Both the position numbers and the translations under genes were made by a program. Source: Bacillota bacterium (GTDB taxonomy: Bacteria > Bacillota > UBA4882 > UBA8346). Taken from it: DNA of 64,000 bases. Positions 54,842 through 62,726 of the stretch are shown here, one piece after another (position 1 is the first letter of the stretch; each line of letters starts with the position of its first letter). The stretch lies in assembly GCA_023410535.1 (NCBI GenBank), contig JAEYPR010000003.1:154671-218670 (forward strand). Reading direction: 5' to 3'. The notes under the pieces are model-generated. The model did not search any database. It was not told the DNA's origin and was given only the letters and a program-made list of their open reading frames with translations.

Positions 54842-55876
54842 TTACATATTGGCGGCATTGGATCGGGATTGCAGGTCGCCGACCCCTTCCTGGTAGATCC
54901 GGCGAATTAAGGCTTCGATCGTTTCATCGTTCATGGTAAGGTCGCGCGGTTTGGCGCTGGTCAACAGTAACCGGAGCAAGTCCGCCGTGTCAATCCGGTG
55001 CTGATTGTAAGTGATCAGCACATTTTGTTCCGTTACCTCAAGCGCCAAGCCGGCGTTCGCTCGCAACTCGGCCGCCAATGCCAGCGCCGCGGCCGGATCG
55101 GACATCATCAACCGGATTTGCCGTTCCGTGGCAAACTTGTCCTTGATCAACTGCAAACTGCCGTCATAGATCAGACTGCCTTTATCAATGATGATCACCC
55201 GTTGGCAGAGGCGTTCAATATCGCCCAGATCATGAGTGGTCAGCAACACCGTCACCCCACGTTCCCGGTTGATGGTCTCGATGAAGTTGCGGATCCGTTC
55301 CTTGGCGACCACATCCAACCCGATGGTCGGCTCATCCAGAAACAGGAGCTCCGGTTCGTGCAGCAACGCGGCCAGGATCTCGCAGCGCATCCGTTGCCCC
55401 AACGACAGGGTCCGGACCGGGCGGCCAAGCAACGGCTCGATCTCCAAGAGGGCGGCGAACTTGGTCAGATTTTCGTTATACCGCGCCAAAGGAATGGAAT
55501 ACATATGACGTAACAGTTGAAACGAATCTTGCACCGGCAAATCATAGAGTAATTGGCTGCGTTGGCCGAAAACCACGCCGATCTGATAGCTGTTGCGTTT
55601 GCGGTCCTGGTACGGAACCACGCCGTTGACCCGGATCTCCCCGCCGCTCGGGACCAAAATCCCGGTCAGCATTTTGATGGTGGTCGATTTGCCGGCGCCG
55701 TTCGGTCCAAGATAAGCGACGCTCTCCCCGCGTTCAATGGTGAAATGAATATCATTGACCGCGATAACTTCACGGTGTAGCGGATTGACCAAACTGACCA
55801 GCGTCCCGAACCGGCCCTCCCGGCGCACCGCCGTCCGGAATTTCTTTTGGAGCTGATTGACTTCGATAACGGACAT
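54842..55876 (-). CDS. ABC transporter ATP-binding protein of an ABC-2 exporter
   Basis: 344 residues. The Walker A motif GPNGAGKST sits at 57-65; the Q-loop and signature LSLGQRMRCE and Walker B LLFLDEPTIGLD with the H-loop TTHD follow. The extra N-terminal segment (residues about 15-38, REGRFGTLVSLVNPLHRE) and the C-terminal ~100 residues are typical of the 'ABC2_membrane_6'-associated ATPases. The ATG at 55876 has AAGGAGGT upstream. It is first in the operon 55876-53184 and energises the two permeases. Confidence 0.94.
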   Translation of the reverse strand: MSVIEVNQLQKKFRTAVRREGRFGTLVSLVNPLHREVIAVNDIHFTIERGESVAYLGPNGAGKSTTIKMLTGILVPSGGEIRVNGVVPYQDRKRNSYQIGVVFGQRSQLLYDLPVQDSFQLLRHMYSIPLARYNENLTKFAALLEIEPLLGRPVRTLSLGQRMRCEILAALLHEPELLFLDEPTIGLDVVAKERIRNFIETINRERGVTVLLTTHDLGDIERLCQRVIIIDKGSLIYDGSLQLIKDKFATERQIRLMMSDPAAALALAAELRANAGLALEVTEQNVLITYNQHRIDTADLLRLLLTSAKPRDLTMNDETIEALIRRIYQEGVGDLQSRSNAANM

Positions 55877-55951
55877 TCAGCTTACCTCCTTCAAAAATAT
55901 GCAATCAGCCTTGCGGCCGATGACTTGCCACTTTGCGTCGATTGTAAAATC

Positions 55952-56725
55952 CTAATCGGCGACCACTACTTCGATTCCCAATTCACGTAAACTTGCCAGT
56001 TCATCCGCGCACGCTTCCGGATCGGTTATCACCACATCCACCGCTTTGGCAGGCAACATGGAAATGAAGGCATCGTACCCCAGTTTCTCATGCGGCAGCA
56101 AGCAAATGACTTTGCGCGAGACGGCCGCCAGCGTCCGGTCAAGAATCGCCGCATCGGCGCTGCCCCGGCTCAAACCCTGCCGGGCTGAAAATCCCCGGGC
56201 ATTCATAAAACATACGTCGAACCGGAACGACTTGATAAACTCCGCCGCAATGCTTCCGTTGATATTGCCGCTTTTGGTCAGCTTGCCTCCCACCATATAC
56301 CCTTCGATATTCGGAAAGTTTTTTAATTGATTGGCGATATCCACCGAATTGGTGACAATCGTGAACTTGATATCGGTCGGCAGGTATTGAACCATCAAAA
56401 ACTGGGCTTTGGCCCCGTAGATGTAAACGGTATCCCCCGGCGCGATATACTCGACCGCTTTCCGGGCAATCCCATGGTAATATTGAAACTGCTCGCCGAC
56501 TTCGGCCAATGGGTAATTGCGGCTTCCCCGAACCTTATTGGCAGGAATCGCTCCCCCGTGGGTCCGCTTGAGCAATCCTTTCTGCTCTAAATACGTTAAG
56601 TCCCGCCGGATGGTATCGACGGAGACATTGAAGAGTTGGGCAAGTTCATTGGCGTAAATCCGTTGCTCGGCGGCGAGTTTGTTTAAAATTTTTTGATGAC
56701 GTTCCTCGGTAAAAATAGTCTCCAC
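55952..56725 (-). CDS. DeoR/GlpR-family transcriptional regulator
   Basis: 257 residues. An N-terminal DeoR helix-turn-helix (ERHQKILNKLAAEQRIYANELAQLFNVSVDTIRRDL) is followed by the DeoRC sugar-phosphate sensor domain (GGAIPANKVR; TIVTNSVDIANQL; YMVGGKL). It starts with GTG behind AAGGGG. Members usually repress sugar catabolic genes and are released by a phosphosugar. Here it is a stand-alone unit next to the ABC exporter and no sugar enzyme is adjacent, so its target lies elsewhere. Confidence 0.9.
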   Translation of the reverse strand: METIFTEERHQKILNKLAAEQRIYANELAQLFNVSVDTIRRDLTYLEQKGLLKRTHGGAIPANKVRGSRNYPLAEVGEQFQYYHGIARKAVEYIAPGDTVYIYGAKAQFLMVQYLPTDIKFTIVTNSVDIANQLKNFPNIEGYMVGGKLTKSGNINGSIAAEFIKSFRFDVCFMNARGFSARQGLSRGSADAAILDRTLAAVSRKVICLLPHEKLGYDAFISMLPAKAVDVVITDPEACADELASLRELGIEVVVAD

Positions 56726-56870
56726 CTCTTCCCCTTTCCAATAATTGCTTCAGGGTAAACTAAATCTATCACGTTTGTGCGTCTTTGTAAATTGTTTTAT
56801 GCGTTTTTGTTCATGTTTTTGCGTAGATTTTCTGCTTTTACATTTACGGTATGCGCAATCCGCCGGATAA

Positions 56871-56924
56871 TGTTTGACTAAGTCAATAAATATAATTGAC
56901 TTAGTCAAACAATCTTTCTATAAT
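56871..56924 (+). promoter_or_regulatory. Autoregulatory operator and promoter of the MarR-GNAT gene
   Basis: TGTTTGACTAAGTCAA (56871-56886) and its perfect complement TTGACTTAGTCAAACA (56896-56911) flank nine AT bases. Each arm contains the 13-base palindrome TTGACTAAGTCAA (or its mirror), giving two nested operator sites. The second arm supplies the -35 box TTGACT (56896-56901), 17 bases before a perfect TATAAT (56919-56924). Repressor binding would block the polymerase. Confidence 0.9.
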
Positions 56925-56955
56925 TAAACCATACTCAATCCAAGGAGGTTTTTGA

Positions 56956-57894
56956 ATGATGGAATCCCTTCATTCCCCAATCGTCGCGGCCATTCGCCGG
57001 TTTAACCGGTTCTATACCAATCTGATCGGCCTGCTGGATCAGCATATTTTGAACAGCGCCTTCTCCCTGTCGGAAGCGCGGGTTCTTTACGAAATCGGCC
57101 ATTATCCCAATTGTACGGCAAAATACCTGATCGAGGAGCTCCGGATCGACCCCGGTTATCTGAGCCGGATCATTAAACGGTTTGAAACCCAAGGTCTTAC
57201 CTACCGGGTTCAATCCAACGAGGACGGCCGGTTGTATTATCTTTACTTAACCGAGCTGGGACAGAACACCTTAGCGCAGATCGACCAACTGTCGACCCGG
57301 CAAATCGCCGATCTGGTCGAGCGTTTACCGGAGTTTCGTCAGAGCAGCCTTGTCGCCTGTATGAACACCATCGAAACCGCCTTGTCGAATCAAACGGACT
57401 CGCTTGGTGCCAGGGTTACCGTTCGCAGCGAACTGAAACCGGGCGATATCGGTTATTTGATTCATCTGCACGGTTGGATCTACGCCGCGGAATGCGGCTA
57501 TAACCACCGGTTCGAACAATATGTCTGCCAGACGTTTGACGCGTTTTTGGAACATTACGACGCGGCGCAGGACCGGTTTTGGTTCGCGGAGCTCGACGGG
57601 GAAATCATCGGCGCTATCGCCATTGTCGGTCATTCCGCAGTGAAAGCGCAGTTGCGCTGGTTCATCCTACACCCGCAATTCCGGGGGATCGGCCTTGGCA
57701 AAAGGTTGCTCCAAGCGGCGCTGCAATTCTGTAGCGATCAAGGGTATCAGACCGTGTTTCTGGAAACCACCAACGACCAGACGACCGCCATTGCCATGTA
57801 TCGCAAAGCGGGATTTGTGAAAATCGCCGAACACGCGGCGGAGATTTGGGGCAAACGGCTGGTTGAGCAGACCTATGAATGGATCCGGCCGTAG
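56956..57894 (+). CDS. MarR-type regulator fused to a GNAT acetyltransferase
   Basis: 312 residues. Residues about 10-145 form a MarR winged helix (SEARVLYEIGHYPNCTAKYL; LRIDPGYLSRIIKRFETQGL; LYYLYLTELGQ). Residues about 155-310 form a GNAT fold with the acetyl-CoA site 'FILHPQFRGIGLGKRLLQAAL' and QTVFLETTNDQTTAIAMYRKAGF. The fusion is a known architecture in which a drug- or toxin-sensing repressor is joined to an acetyltransferase. AAGGAGG precedes the ATG. The strong promoter carries a repeated operator, so it is clearly autoregulated. The effector and acceptor are unknown. Confidence 0.92.
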   Translation: MMESLHSPIVAAIRRFNRFYTNLIGLLDQHILNSAFSLSEARVLYEIGHYPNCTAKYLIEELRIDPGYLSRIIKRFETQGLTYRVQSNEDGRLYYLYLTELGQNTLAQIDQLSTRQIADLVERLPEFRQSSLVACMNTIETALSNQTDSLGARVTVRSELKPGDIGYLIHLHGWIYAAECGYNHRFEQYVCQTFDAFLEHYDAAQDRFWFAELDGEIIGAIAIVGHSAVKAQLRWFILHPQFRGIGLGKRLLQAALQFCSDQGYQTVFLETTNDQTTAIAMYRKAGFVKIAEHAAEIWGKRLVEQTYEWIRP

Positions 57895-57899
57895 CCGGA

Positions 57900-58140
57900 A
57901 TATATAGAGGGCGCACCATGATTGCGATGGTGGTGCCAATCCCCGCCCAGCCGTAAACGACAGGGCTAAGGTTATTAAAATCATTCGAAAGCCCCTCCAG
58001 GGCTCGGCAAAAACTTCGAAGCACCACCCAGCCCGGAAGGGCTTGAGACCGGTTTTCAACGTAGCCCTGACCTTTAGGTCTGGGTGGACAGAAGCGCCTT
58101 CAACGTATTTTCCAAGTAGCTTCGCAGCCAATTATTTATT
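57900..58140. other. GC-rich intergenic segment with cloverleaf-like folding potential
   Basis: A gene-free stretch with CCACCCA (58024-58030) and TGGGTGG (58081-58087) as closing stem, and two inner hairpins: GCCC-GGAA-GGGC (58031-58042) and GACC-TTTA-GGTC (58069-58080). A further hairpin with GGCGCACCAT/ATGGTGGTGCC arms lies at about 57910-57937. Open frames here are short and unconvincing. It could be a structured RNA or a decayed repeat. Confidence 0.4.
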
Positions 58141-58216
58141 GTAACGTAGCTAGCTTCAATTCGTAATCCGCTGTATAATGAAATTACAATTTCTTCAAGT
58201 CAACTTGGAGGCGCCG

Positions 58217-58276
58217 ATGCAACGAATTGGATTTTTGATCGCCACCGTCATGGCACTGCTTGCCAGTTGTCTATAA
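58217..58276 (+). CDS. Tiny lipoprotein-signal-like ORF, 19 residues
   Basis: ATG at 58217, six bases after TTGGAGG, opens a 19-codon frame ending TAA at 58274. The product is a hydrophobic stretch with a lipobox-like LLASC just before the stop. It looks like a lipoprotein signal peptide with nothing behind it. It may be a true micropeptide, an entericidin-like product, or the start of a broken gene. It precedes the 58320 gene by 43 bases. Confidence 0.35.
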   Translation: MQRIGFLIATVMALLASCL

Positions 58277-58319
58277 AACTTTTTAACCGCGAAACAACCT
58301 TCGCAGTAAGGAATCAAAG

Positions 58320-58679
58320 ATGAATCTGAAACGAATTTTGAAACGGCGCAAGTTGCAAAGAAGGCGGTCGGACGAACCCGATTATCTTACCTCTTGGCTC
58401 GAATGGCAGGATAAGCAGTGGGTAAGCGGCTATTATACCGGCGGCAGAATTCCACCGTACTACAAATATTTAGTTCGGCCGCACGGAGCGTTTTACATTG
58501 CGGGCGGCTGTGTTTTGTTGGGCTTGATTGTTTACCGCACCTTATTTGATCCGATGAATTTTGATCAGTTCGGCGATTATTTCGCCACGGCGTTGACCGC
58601 CGGCATGGGTATAACCTTTATTTATAGCGGCATTGTCCGCATACGCATGAAACCCCGGTCAAAAGGGCCTCGGTCTTAA
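58320..58679 (+). CDS. Small hypothetical membrane protein, 119 residues
   Basis: The N-terminus is strongly basic (LKRILKRRKLQRRRSDEPD) and probably cytoplasmic. Two hydrophobic segments, at about 57-75 (FYIAGGCVLLGLIVYRTLF) and about 86-107, give a membrane hairpin. AAGGA lies seven bases before the ATG. I do not recognise the family. It is transcribed in the direction of the MarR-GNAT gene but is separated by 425 bases. No function is proposed. Confidence 0.65.
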   Translation: MNLKRILKRRKLQRRRSDEPDYLTSWLEWQDKQWVSGYYTGGRIPPYYKYLVRPHGAFYIAGGCVLLGLIVYRTLFDPMNFDQFGDYFATALTAGMGITFIYSGIVRIRMKPRSKGPRS

Positions 58680-58929
58680 TCATCTACGTCGAAACGCAAC
58701 AAGAAAAGTGTTTGAGGTTGAGTCAGTCTGCCTAACTCCCCTGTCTGAACCAGGATTCCACGGATTATGAGGATTATAAGGATTTAAAAAGTAAACCTTT
58801 GCAACAATTTCATGAGGAGAAAATTGCCAAGCGTATTGGGTGATCGTTTGGGAAAACGACCATCCTGAAAATTTAGATCCTTGGATTGAATTGGATCAAC
58901 AGGAGAAACATAAGCAGAGGTGAAAAACG

Positions 58930-59085
58930 ATGCGGAAATTAAAACCGATCCCTGGCCAATCCATCCGCAATGTTTGGCAGATCAAACCGATTACCAGGGT
59001 TCATGATAATGATATCCGGAAGAACAAAAAGAAACAACGTCAAAACTCGCGTAATGATTTGAAAAAGGTGCTGCTGGACGAGTAG
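58930..59085 (+). CDS. Small basic protein, 51 residues
   Basis: The ATG at 58930 has an AGAGGTG ribosome site seven bases upstream, and the frame ends with TAG at 59083. The product is lysine-, arginine- and glutamine-rich (RKNKKKQRQNSRNDLKK) with a conserved-looking N-terminus (RKLKPIPGQSIRNVWQIKP). It overlaps the end of an upstream frame that lacks a plausible start (58840-58922; WENDHPENLDPWIELDQQE), which may be the remnant of a truncated gene. The coding call rests on the ribosome site and on composition. Confidence 0.5.
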   Translation: MRKLKPIPGQSIRNVWQIKPITRVHDNDIRKNKKKQRQNSRNDLKKVLLDE

Positions 59086-59110
59086 GGCGGCCCGGCAAAT
59101 TGTTTCCTCG

Positions 59111-59143
59111 CAAAAGAAACGAGGCTCCGTATATGGAGCCTCG
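59111..59143 (-). terminator. Probable terminator of the 59340-59714 gene
   Basis: CGAGGCTCC and GGAGCCTCG form a nine-base perfect stem with a six-base loop, followed on the minus strand by TTTCTTTTG. It lies about 200 bases beyond the gene. The rest of 59086-59339 holds nothing I can recognise. Confidence 0.6.
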
Positions 59144-59339
59144 CGCAAATGTGGATATTCAGTTTTTGGTTTGACTGTTGCCCCCGCGGTCAAGAACGTT
59201 TCCGCAAGCGTTCACCGCTTGTTATGATTCATTGTCCAATGTTAATGACTGCGGCAAAAAATAATCGCTTCCGTTGAGCAAGCGGTCAAAGTGAATCAGT
59301 CCGTCAAACCTTGAGATCACTGAGGGCGCGGACGCCTCT

Positions 59340-59714
59340 TTAAATCCGTTGATCGGTAATGCCGAACTCGCGCCAGGTCGCTTTGGGGAAGGTTCGTTTC
59401 ACTTGGTTGCGCGCCTCGGAATAACTGGCTTGGATCCGGCTTAGTTTCGCCTGGAGCTCTTCGGTCTTCTCCATCATCCGGGCTTTGAACGCCAACTGCG
59501 CGTTATGAGCGTCGATCAGCCCCTGGTAATCGGTGCTGAACTGGGTAATAAACGCGGTGTCGATGCCCCGTTTGGACAACAGCTCCGTATGGGCCTGGAT
59601 TCCCGCCAGCAATTCGGCGACCCTGGCCATTTGGGAGTCCAGCGATTTGGATGGGGCGGACTTTGGTTTGGATTCGACGGGGACGGTAGTGGTTTCATTA
59701 ACTGCTTGTTGCAT
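59340..59714 (-). CDS. Hypothetical coiled-coil protein, 124 residues
   Basis: The ATG at 59714 has a strong AGGAGG eight to nine bases upstream, and the further upstream ATG codons do not. The first 30 residues are low-complexity and Ser/Thr/Pro/Lys-rich (TTTVPVESKPKSAPSKS). The rest is helical and rich in Ala, Gln and Leu, with heptad-like spacing (ARVAELLAGIQAHTELL; KTEELQAKLSRIQASYSEA). It is soluble, with no signal peptide. No recognised family. It is a single-gene unit next to the accessory region. Confidence 0.65.
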   Translation of the reverse strand: MQQAVNETTTVPVESKPKSAPSKSLDSQMARVAELLAGIQAHTELLSKRGIDTAFITQFSTDYQGLIDAHNAQLAFKARMMEKTEELQAKLSRIQASYSEARNQVKRTFPKATWREFGITDQRI

Positions 59715-59889
59715 ATTTTGTTGCCTCCTGTTAATAGAATAGATAAGACGAACCCTTCCGGAAGGTACCATCATAGGGATATTATAACAGATACGTTGGA
59801 TATGATCAATGGTTTTTGTTGATTTTTTGGAATAAACTTTTTATTTGGGTTGGAAGTGGGGTTTTAGGAATTAGGGGGGATTTTCCGAT

Positions 59890-60140
59890 TTGCTTCGCTG
59901 TCGACCGGGGCTATTCCTGCCCCCGCCCCCCAGGACCAAGGGTGTTATCGAACACCCTTTGGAATCCCGCGACCCGGAACCAAGTTTCCGGGGCCTCCTG
60001 ATGCATCCATGTCTGGTCTTCGCCATCCTGGCCGCTGCGCTTGGCTACCGGGTCGTGGCTGACGATGTCCCCGCTGTGGGGCGACCGCCGTTTGGCTTCC
60101 TTGCCAAGAGGCGGCGCGAGGCTCCGTGCGTGGGAGCCTC
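59890..60140 (+). repeat. Dispersed hairpin-rich repeat, copy A
   Basis: A ~250-base block shared with 62427-62676 and 63262-63519 (both inverted relative to this copy). In order it holds hairpins GGGGC-GCCCC, GGGTGTT-AACACCC, CCGGAA-TTCCGG, CCCC-GGGG, TTGGC-GCCAA and a tail hairpin GGCTCC-GGAGCC. The tail hairpin is GGTTCC-GGAACC in copy C, a compensatory change. A reading frame (MHPC...) stays open in all three copies. This copy lies immediately downstream of the AT-rich nucleotidase gene. Confidence 0.8.
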
Positions 60141-60152
60141 TTGGGGGGAACT

Positions 60153-61121
60153 TTATATCTTAATTCCTTTAGCCTCATCTTTCGAAGTATCAGCCTGAAT
60201 ACTTAGTTGGCTTAATTTTTCTTTATCTTTAGTTCGATACAAAACTCTTGCAGAAGGAACTAACTTCGAAGCTGGCTCACAATATATACTTTGATCATCA
60301 AAAAATATATGTGCACCAAAGGCTTTCAAAATTTTTTCCTTGGAAATCCCTCCAAGAAAAAAGGATTCATCCACTCTAACTTTCCATTCCCTTAGAGTTC
60401 TTATTACTCGTTCATGCGCTGGCGTATTTCGAGCAGTTACCAAAGCTATACGAATTGGCGGCGTATCTTGTTTAACTTCAAACTGTAGATATGAAAGTGT
60501 CTTTAAAAGTTTTGCAAAAGGCCCTTCTTGAAGAAGTTTTTTGGCATTCTTCTTTTCATGCTCTTGAAATGCTTCTAATCCACTTTTTTTATATATTATT
60601 TCTGATTCAGCTGAAAATAGTACTGCATCCCCATCAAATGCAATTCTAATTTGGTCAATACCTGCCTGAAACTCACCTGGTGGTGCATAAATTAAACCAG
60701 CAGCGTTACCAGCATCAATAGCATCTTGAACATCCTGCTCTGATGCAGACAAAAATAAATCAACCTTAAATGCTTCCAAATATGGGACAAGAGAGGCACC
60801 GCCTGTTAAAGCAGCTCTTGAAATGTCTAATCCATAATGTTCTATAGAATTAAAAATTCTTAAACTAGTATCAGCGCTATTTCTCGACATAACAATTACT
60901 TCTGTTTTTCTCTTTTTCGGTGCTAAGTTATTTAATTGCAAAATTGCTTTAATTAATGCAAATCCCGTGCCTGGTTTAAGAATTTCTTCTTCATGTTCAA
61001 TTTGATATTTTGAGTAAGCTTCCAATCCTTCGGTTTCATAAATACTATTTTCGTATGATAAATCAAACAAAGCACGAGATGAAATACCAATAACTAAATA
61101 TTTTGAAAGGTCATATGACAA
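60153..61121 (-). CDS. Cytosolic 5'-nucleotidase family protein
   Basis: 322 residues from the TTG at 61121, the start that aligns with the family's usual N-terminus (DLSKYLVIGISSRALFDL). GAGAAGGTGG lies just upstream, and a longer frame extends to 61190. The signature blocks of the PF06189 cytosolic 5'-nucleotidase are present: ETEGLEAYSKYQIEHEEE, VIVMSRNSADTSLRIFNSIE, IRIAFDGDAVLFSAESE and ALVTARNTPAHERVIRTLR. It dephosphorylates nucleoside monophosphates in the cytoplasm. The gene is strikingly AT-rich and belongs with the thymidylate-kinase-like gene upstream (gap 284 bases). The pair is flanked by inverted copies of the dispersed repeat. Confidence 0.88.
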   Translation of the reverse strand: MSYDLSKYLVIGISSRALFDLSYENSIYETEGLEAYSKYQIEHEEEILKPGTGFALIKAILQLNNLAPKKRKTEVIVMSRNSADTSLRIFNSIEHYGLDISRAALTGGASLVPYLEAFKVDLFLSASEQDVQDAIDAGNAAGLIYAPPGEFQAGIDQIRIAFDGDAVLFSAESEIIYKKSGLEAFQEHEKKNAKKLLQEGPFAKLLKTLSYLQFEVKQDTPPIRIALVTARNTPAHERVIRTLREWKVRVDESFFLGGISKEKILKAFGAHIFFDDQSIYCEPASKLVPSARVLYRTKDKEKLSQLSIQADTSKDEAKGIKI

Positions 61122-61246
61122 AGAACCACCTTCTCCTTCTAAGTTTCTCCACATATTACATTTTACATTGTTATTTCCACAATTAAACATTTATCCCTTT
61201 TATCTGTCGCATAACTATTAAAATTAAACAGACCTCTATCAAATAG

Positions 61247-61287
61247 TCAAACAACCAACTCATAATGAATTCGAGTTGGTTGTTTGA
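61247..61287. promoter_or_regulatory. Fifteen-base perfect hairpin between the kinase and nucleotidase genes
   Basis: TCAAACAACCAACTC (61247-61261) and GAGTTGGTTGTTTGA (61273-61287) pair perfectly around an 11-base loop. There is no T run after it on either strand. On the minus strand its end yields TTGACT, a possible -35 box for the nucleotidase gene, so it could be an operator, an mRNA processing site or a weak terminator. The rest of the 61122-61405 gap is AT-rich and otherwise unremarkable. Confidence 0.55.
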
Positions 61288-61405
61288 TCTAAAAAATAAT
61301 TATTCTTTTTCGTAAGCCCTTATGGATCAAGTTTAATACGAAATGAACAACAAGTTCCAATTTGAACATCAAAGCCAAATGTATCTTTTTATTTATAGTC
61401 AACTA

Positions 61406-62134
61406 TTACATTTCCTCTCCAATTCCAGGAATTATTTTTTTCGCCAATTCGAACCAGTCACAAGTCTTTGACATTTGGTAACTACAAAAACCACAATCCG
61501 CATTTGGATAATCTTTAGCACAGTATTTATTTTTTAATGGACCATTTTTAAAATCTTTTAAAACATGACTATGAAGATGCCCAATTGAATTATGGCCGTT
61601 TAATTTGTGTATTTCTTTTTCGGTTTCACATAAATTTATAAAGTTGGCTTGCACAACTTCTAGATAATCTGCCTTTTCAAACTGATCTGGAGTATCTCCC
61701 CTTTTAGTCTCTATCCTATGTAATGCAGTTGGAATATCCAAATCAATAATAAAAGTAATATCAGGTACTATAGCAATCTCTTGCATTTTTTCCTTTATCA
61801 AATCAACATCTGCGCCTCTAGCACCTTGATATGCAATAGAAGAATAATAGTAACGATCTAATATTACAACTTTGCCAGCTTCAAGAGATGGCCAAATCAA
61901 TGATTTAACATGTTCTTCCCGATCTTTTATAAATAAATCAAGTTCTTGGTCTAAAGGAAGCCTACCATTAATAGCAGAAGAACGAATTATTTTCCCCCAT
62001 TGGCCATTAGTTGGTTCTTTGGATAATACGGCATCAATATTAGCGTTTTTTAAAACTTCTAGAAGAAGCTTTGCCTGTGTAGTTTTGCCGGCTCCATCGA
62101 TACCATCAAATACTACCAAAATTCCCTTATTCAT
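61406..62134 (-). CDS. Thymidylate kinase-like protein with cysteine-rich C-terminal extension
   Basis: 242 residues. P-loop GIDGAGKTT (11-19), the DRY motif at 93-95 with YYYSSIAYQGARG, and a LID-like arginine/glycine region (KRGDTPDQFE, about 144) match dTMP kinase, which makes dTDP from dTMP and ATP. Typical dTMP kinases are about 205-215 residues. This one continues with a tail that holds Cys205, Cys214, Cys217 and Cys225 (C-x8-C-x2-C-x7-C), which may bind a metal. GGAAGG precedes the ATG. It is AT-rich, unlike its flanks. It is upstream of and in the same direction as the 5'-nucleotidase gene. It is probably not the housekeeping Tmk, given the extension and setting. Confidence 0.85.
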   Translation of the reverse strand: MNKGILVVFDGIDGAGKTTQAKLLLEVLKNANIDAVLSKEPTNGQWGKIIRSSAINGRLPLDQELDLFIKDREEHVKSLIWPSLEAGKVVILDRYYYSSIAYQGARGADVDLIKEKMQEIAIVPDITFIIDLDIPTALHRIETKRGDTPDQFEKADYLEVVQANFINLCETEKEIHKLNGHNSIGHLHSHVLKDFKNGPLKNKYCAKDYPNADCGFCSYQMSKTCDWFELAKKIIPGIGEEM

Positions 62135-62426
62135 CTATATTCGTCCTTCCAGGCATTCTTTTTCAGATTATAACTTATCACAAATTAGCAAGTTTGTAAA
62201 TCTGACCAATCTCAGTCATTTTCAGATAATATTATGACCTATAATTTGTTATACTAGAGTAAATCTCCGTCTCGCTTTTTTATTTTCATTCTTAAAGACA
62301 AATTCGCTACTTATAACTAAAAATCCTTTCTTCGATAGTTCCTACCACATTTCGTTACCTTCATATTTCAACATCATTGTGATTATAATTAATCTCCCTC
62401 AGCTTCATAGATTCTAGGAAGCTGCT

Positions 62427-62676
62427 TTAGGTTCTATGGCCGGAACCGTGCGGCGCTTCTTGGCACGGACGCCAAACAGCGATCGCCCCGCAACGGGGAC
62501 TTCGGCAGCCCCCACCCAATAGCCAAACGCAGCGGCCAGGATGGCGCAGACGAAACACGGATGCATCAGGAGGCCCCGGAAACTGGGTTCCGGGTCGGGG
62601 GATTCAAAAGGGTGTCCGATCACACCCTTTTGTCCTGGGGTTCGGGGCAGGAATAGCCCCGTTGCGATCGAAGCAG
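62427..62676 (-). repeat. Dispersed hairpin-rich repeat, copy B
   Basis: An inverted copy of the 59890-60140 block, in opposite orientation and on the other side of the AT-rich gene pair. The tail hairpin, the GGGTGT-ACACCC, CCGGAA-TTCCGG and CCCCG-CGGGG elements are all recognisable. The interval 62135-62426 before it is AT-rich leader for the kinase gene, with a TATAAT on the minus strand but no clear -35. Confidence 0.8.
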
Positions 62677-62726
62677 CAGCAATCAAGCTTTTTACTAAAT
62701 ACTTCGAAACCAAAACCACCACCCCT

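Noticed and set aside
58024..58087. tRNA gene
   Set aside because: It is cloverleaf-like in outline, but there is no T-psi-C arm sequence, no anticodon arm of seven-base loop and no acceptor-end pattern.
57662..58131. Overlapping minus-strand frames behind the MarR-GNAT gene
   Set aside because: They run through the acetyltransferase coding region and the hairpin-rich intergenic DNA, and they have no ribosome site or recognised domain.
62414..62722. Protein gene in repeat copy B (and the matching frame in copy C)
   Set aside because: Hairpin conservation with compensatory changes fits better than protein coding; substitutions are not biased to third positions. Kept only as an alternative in the repeat finding.
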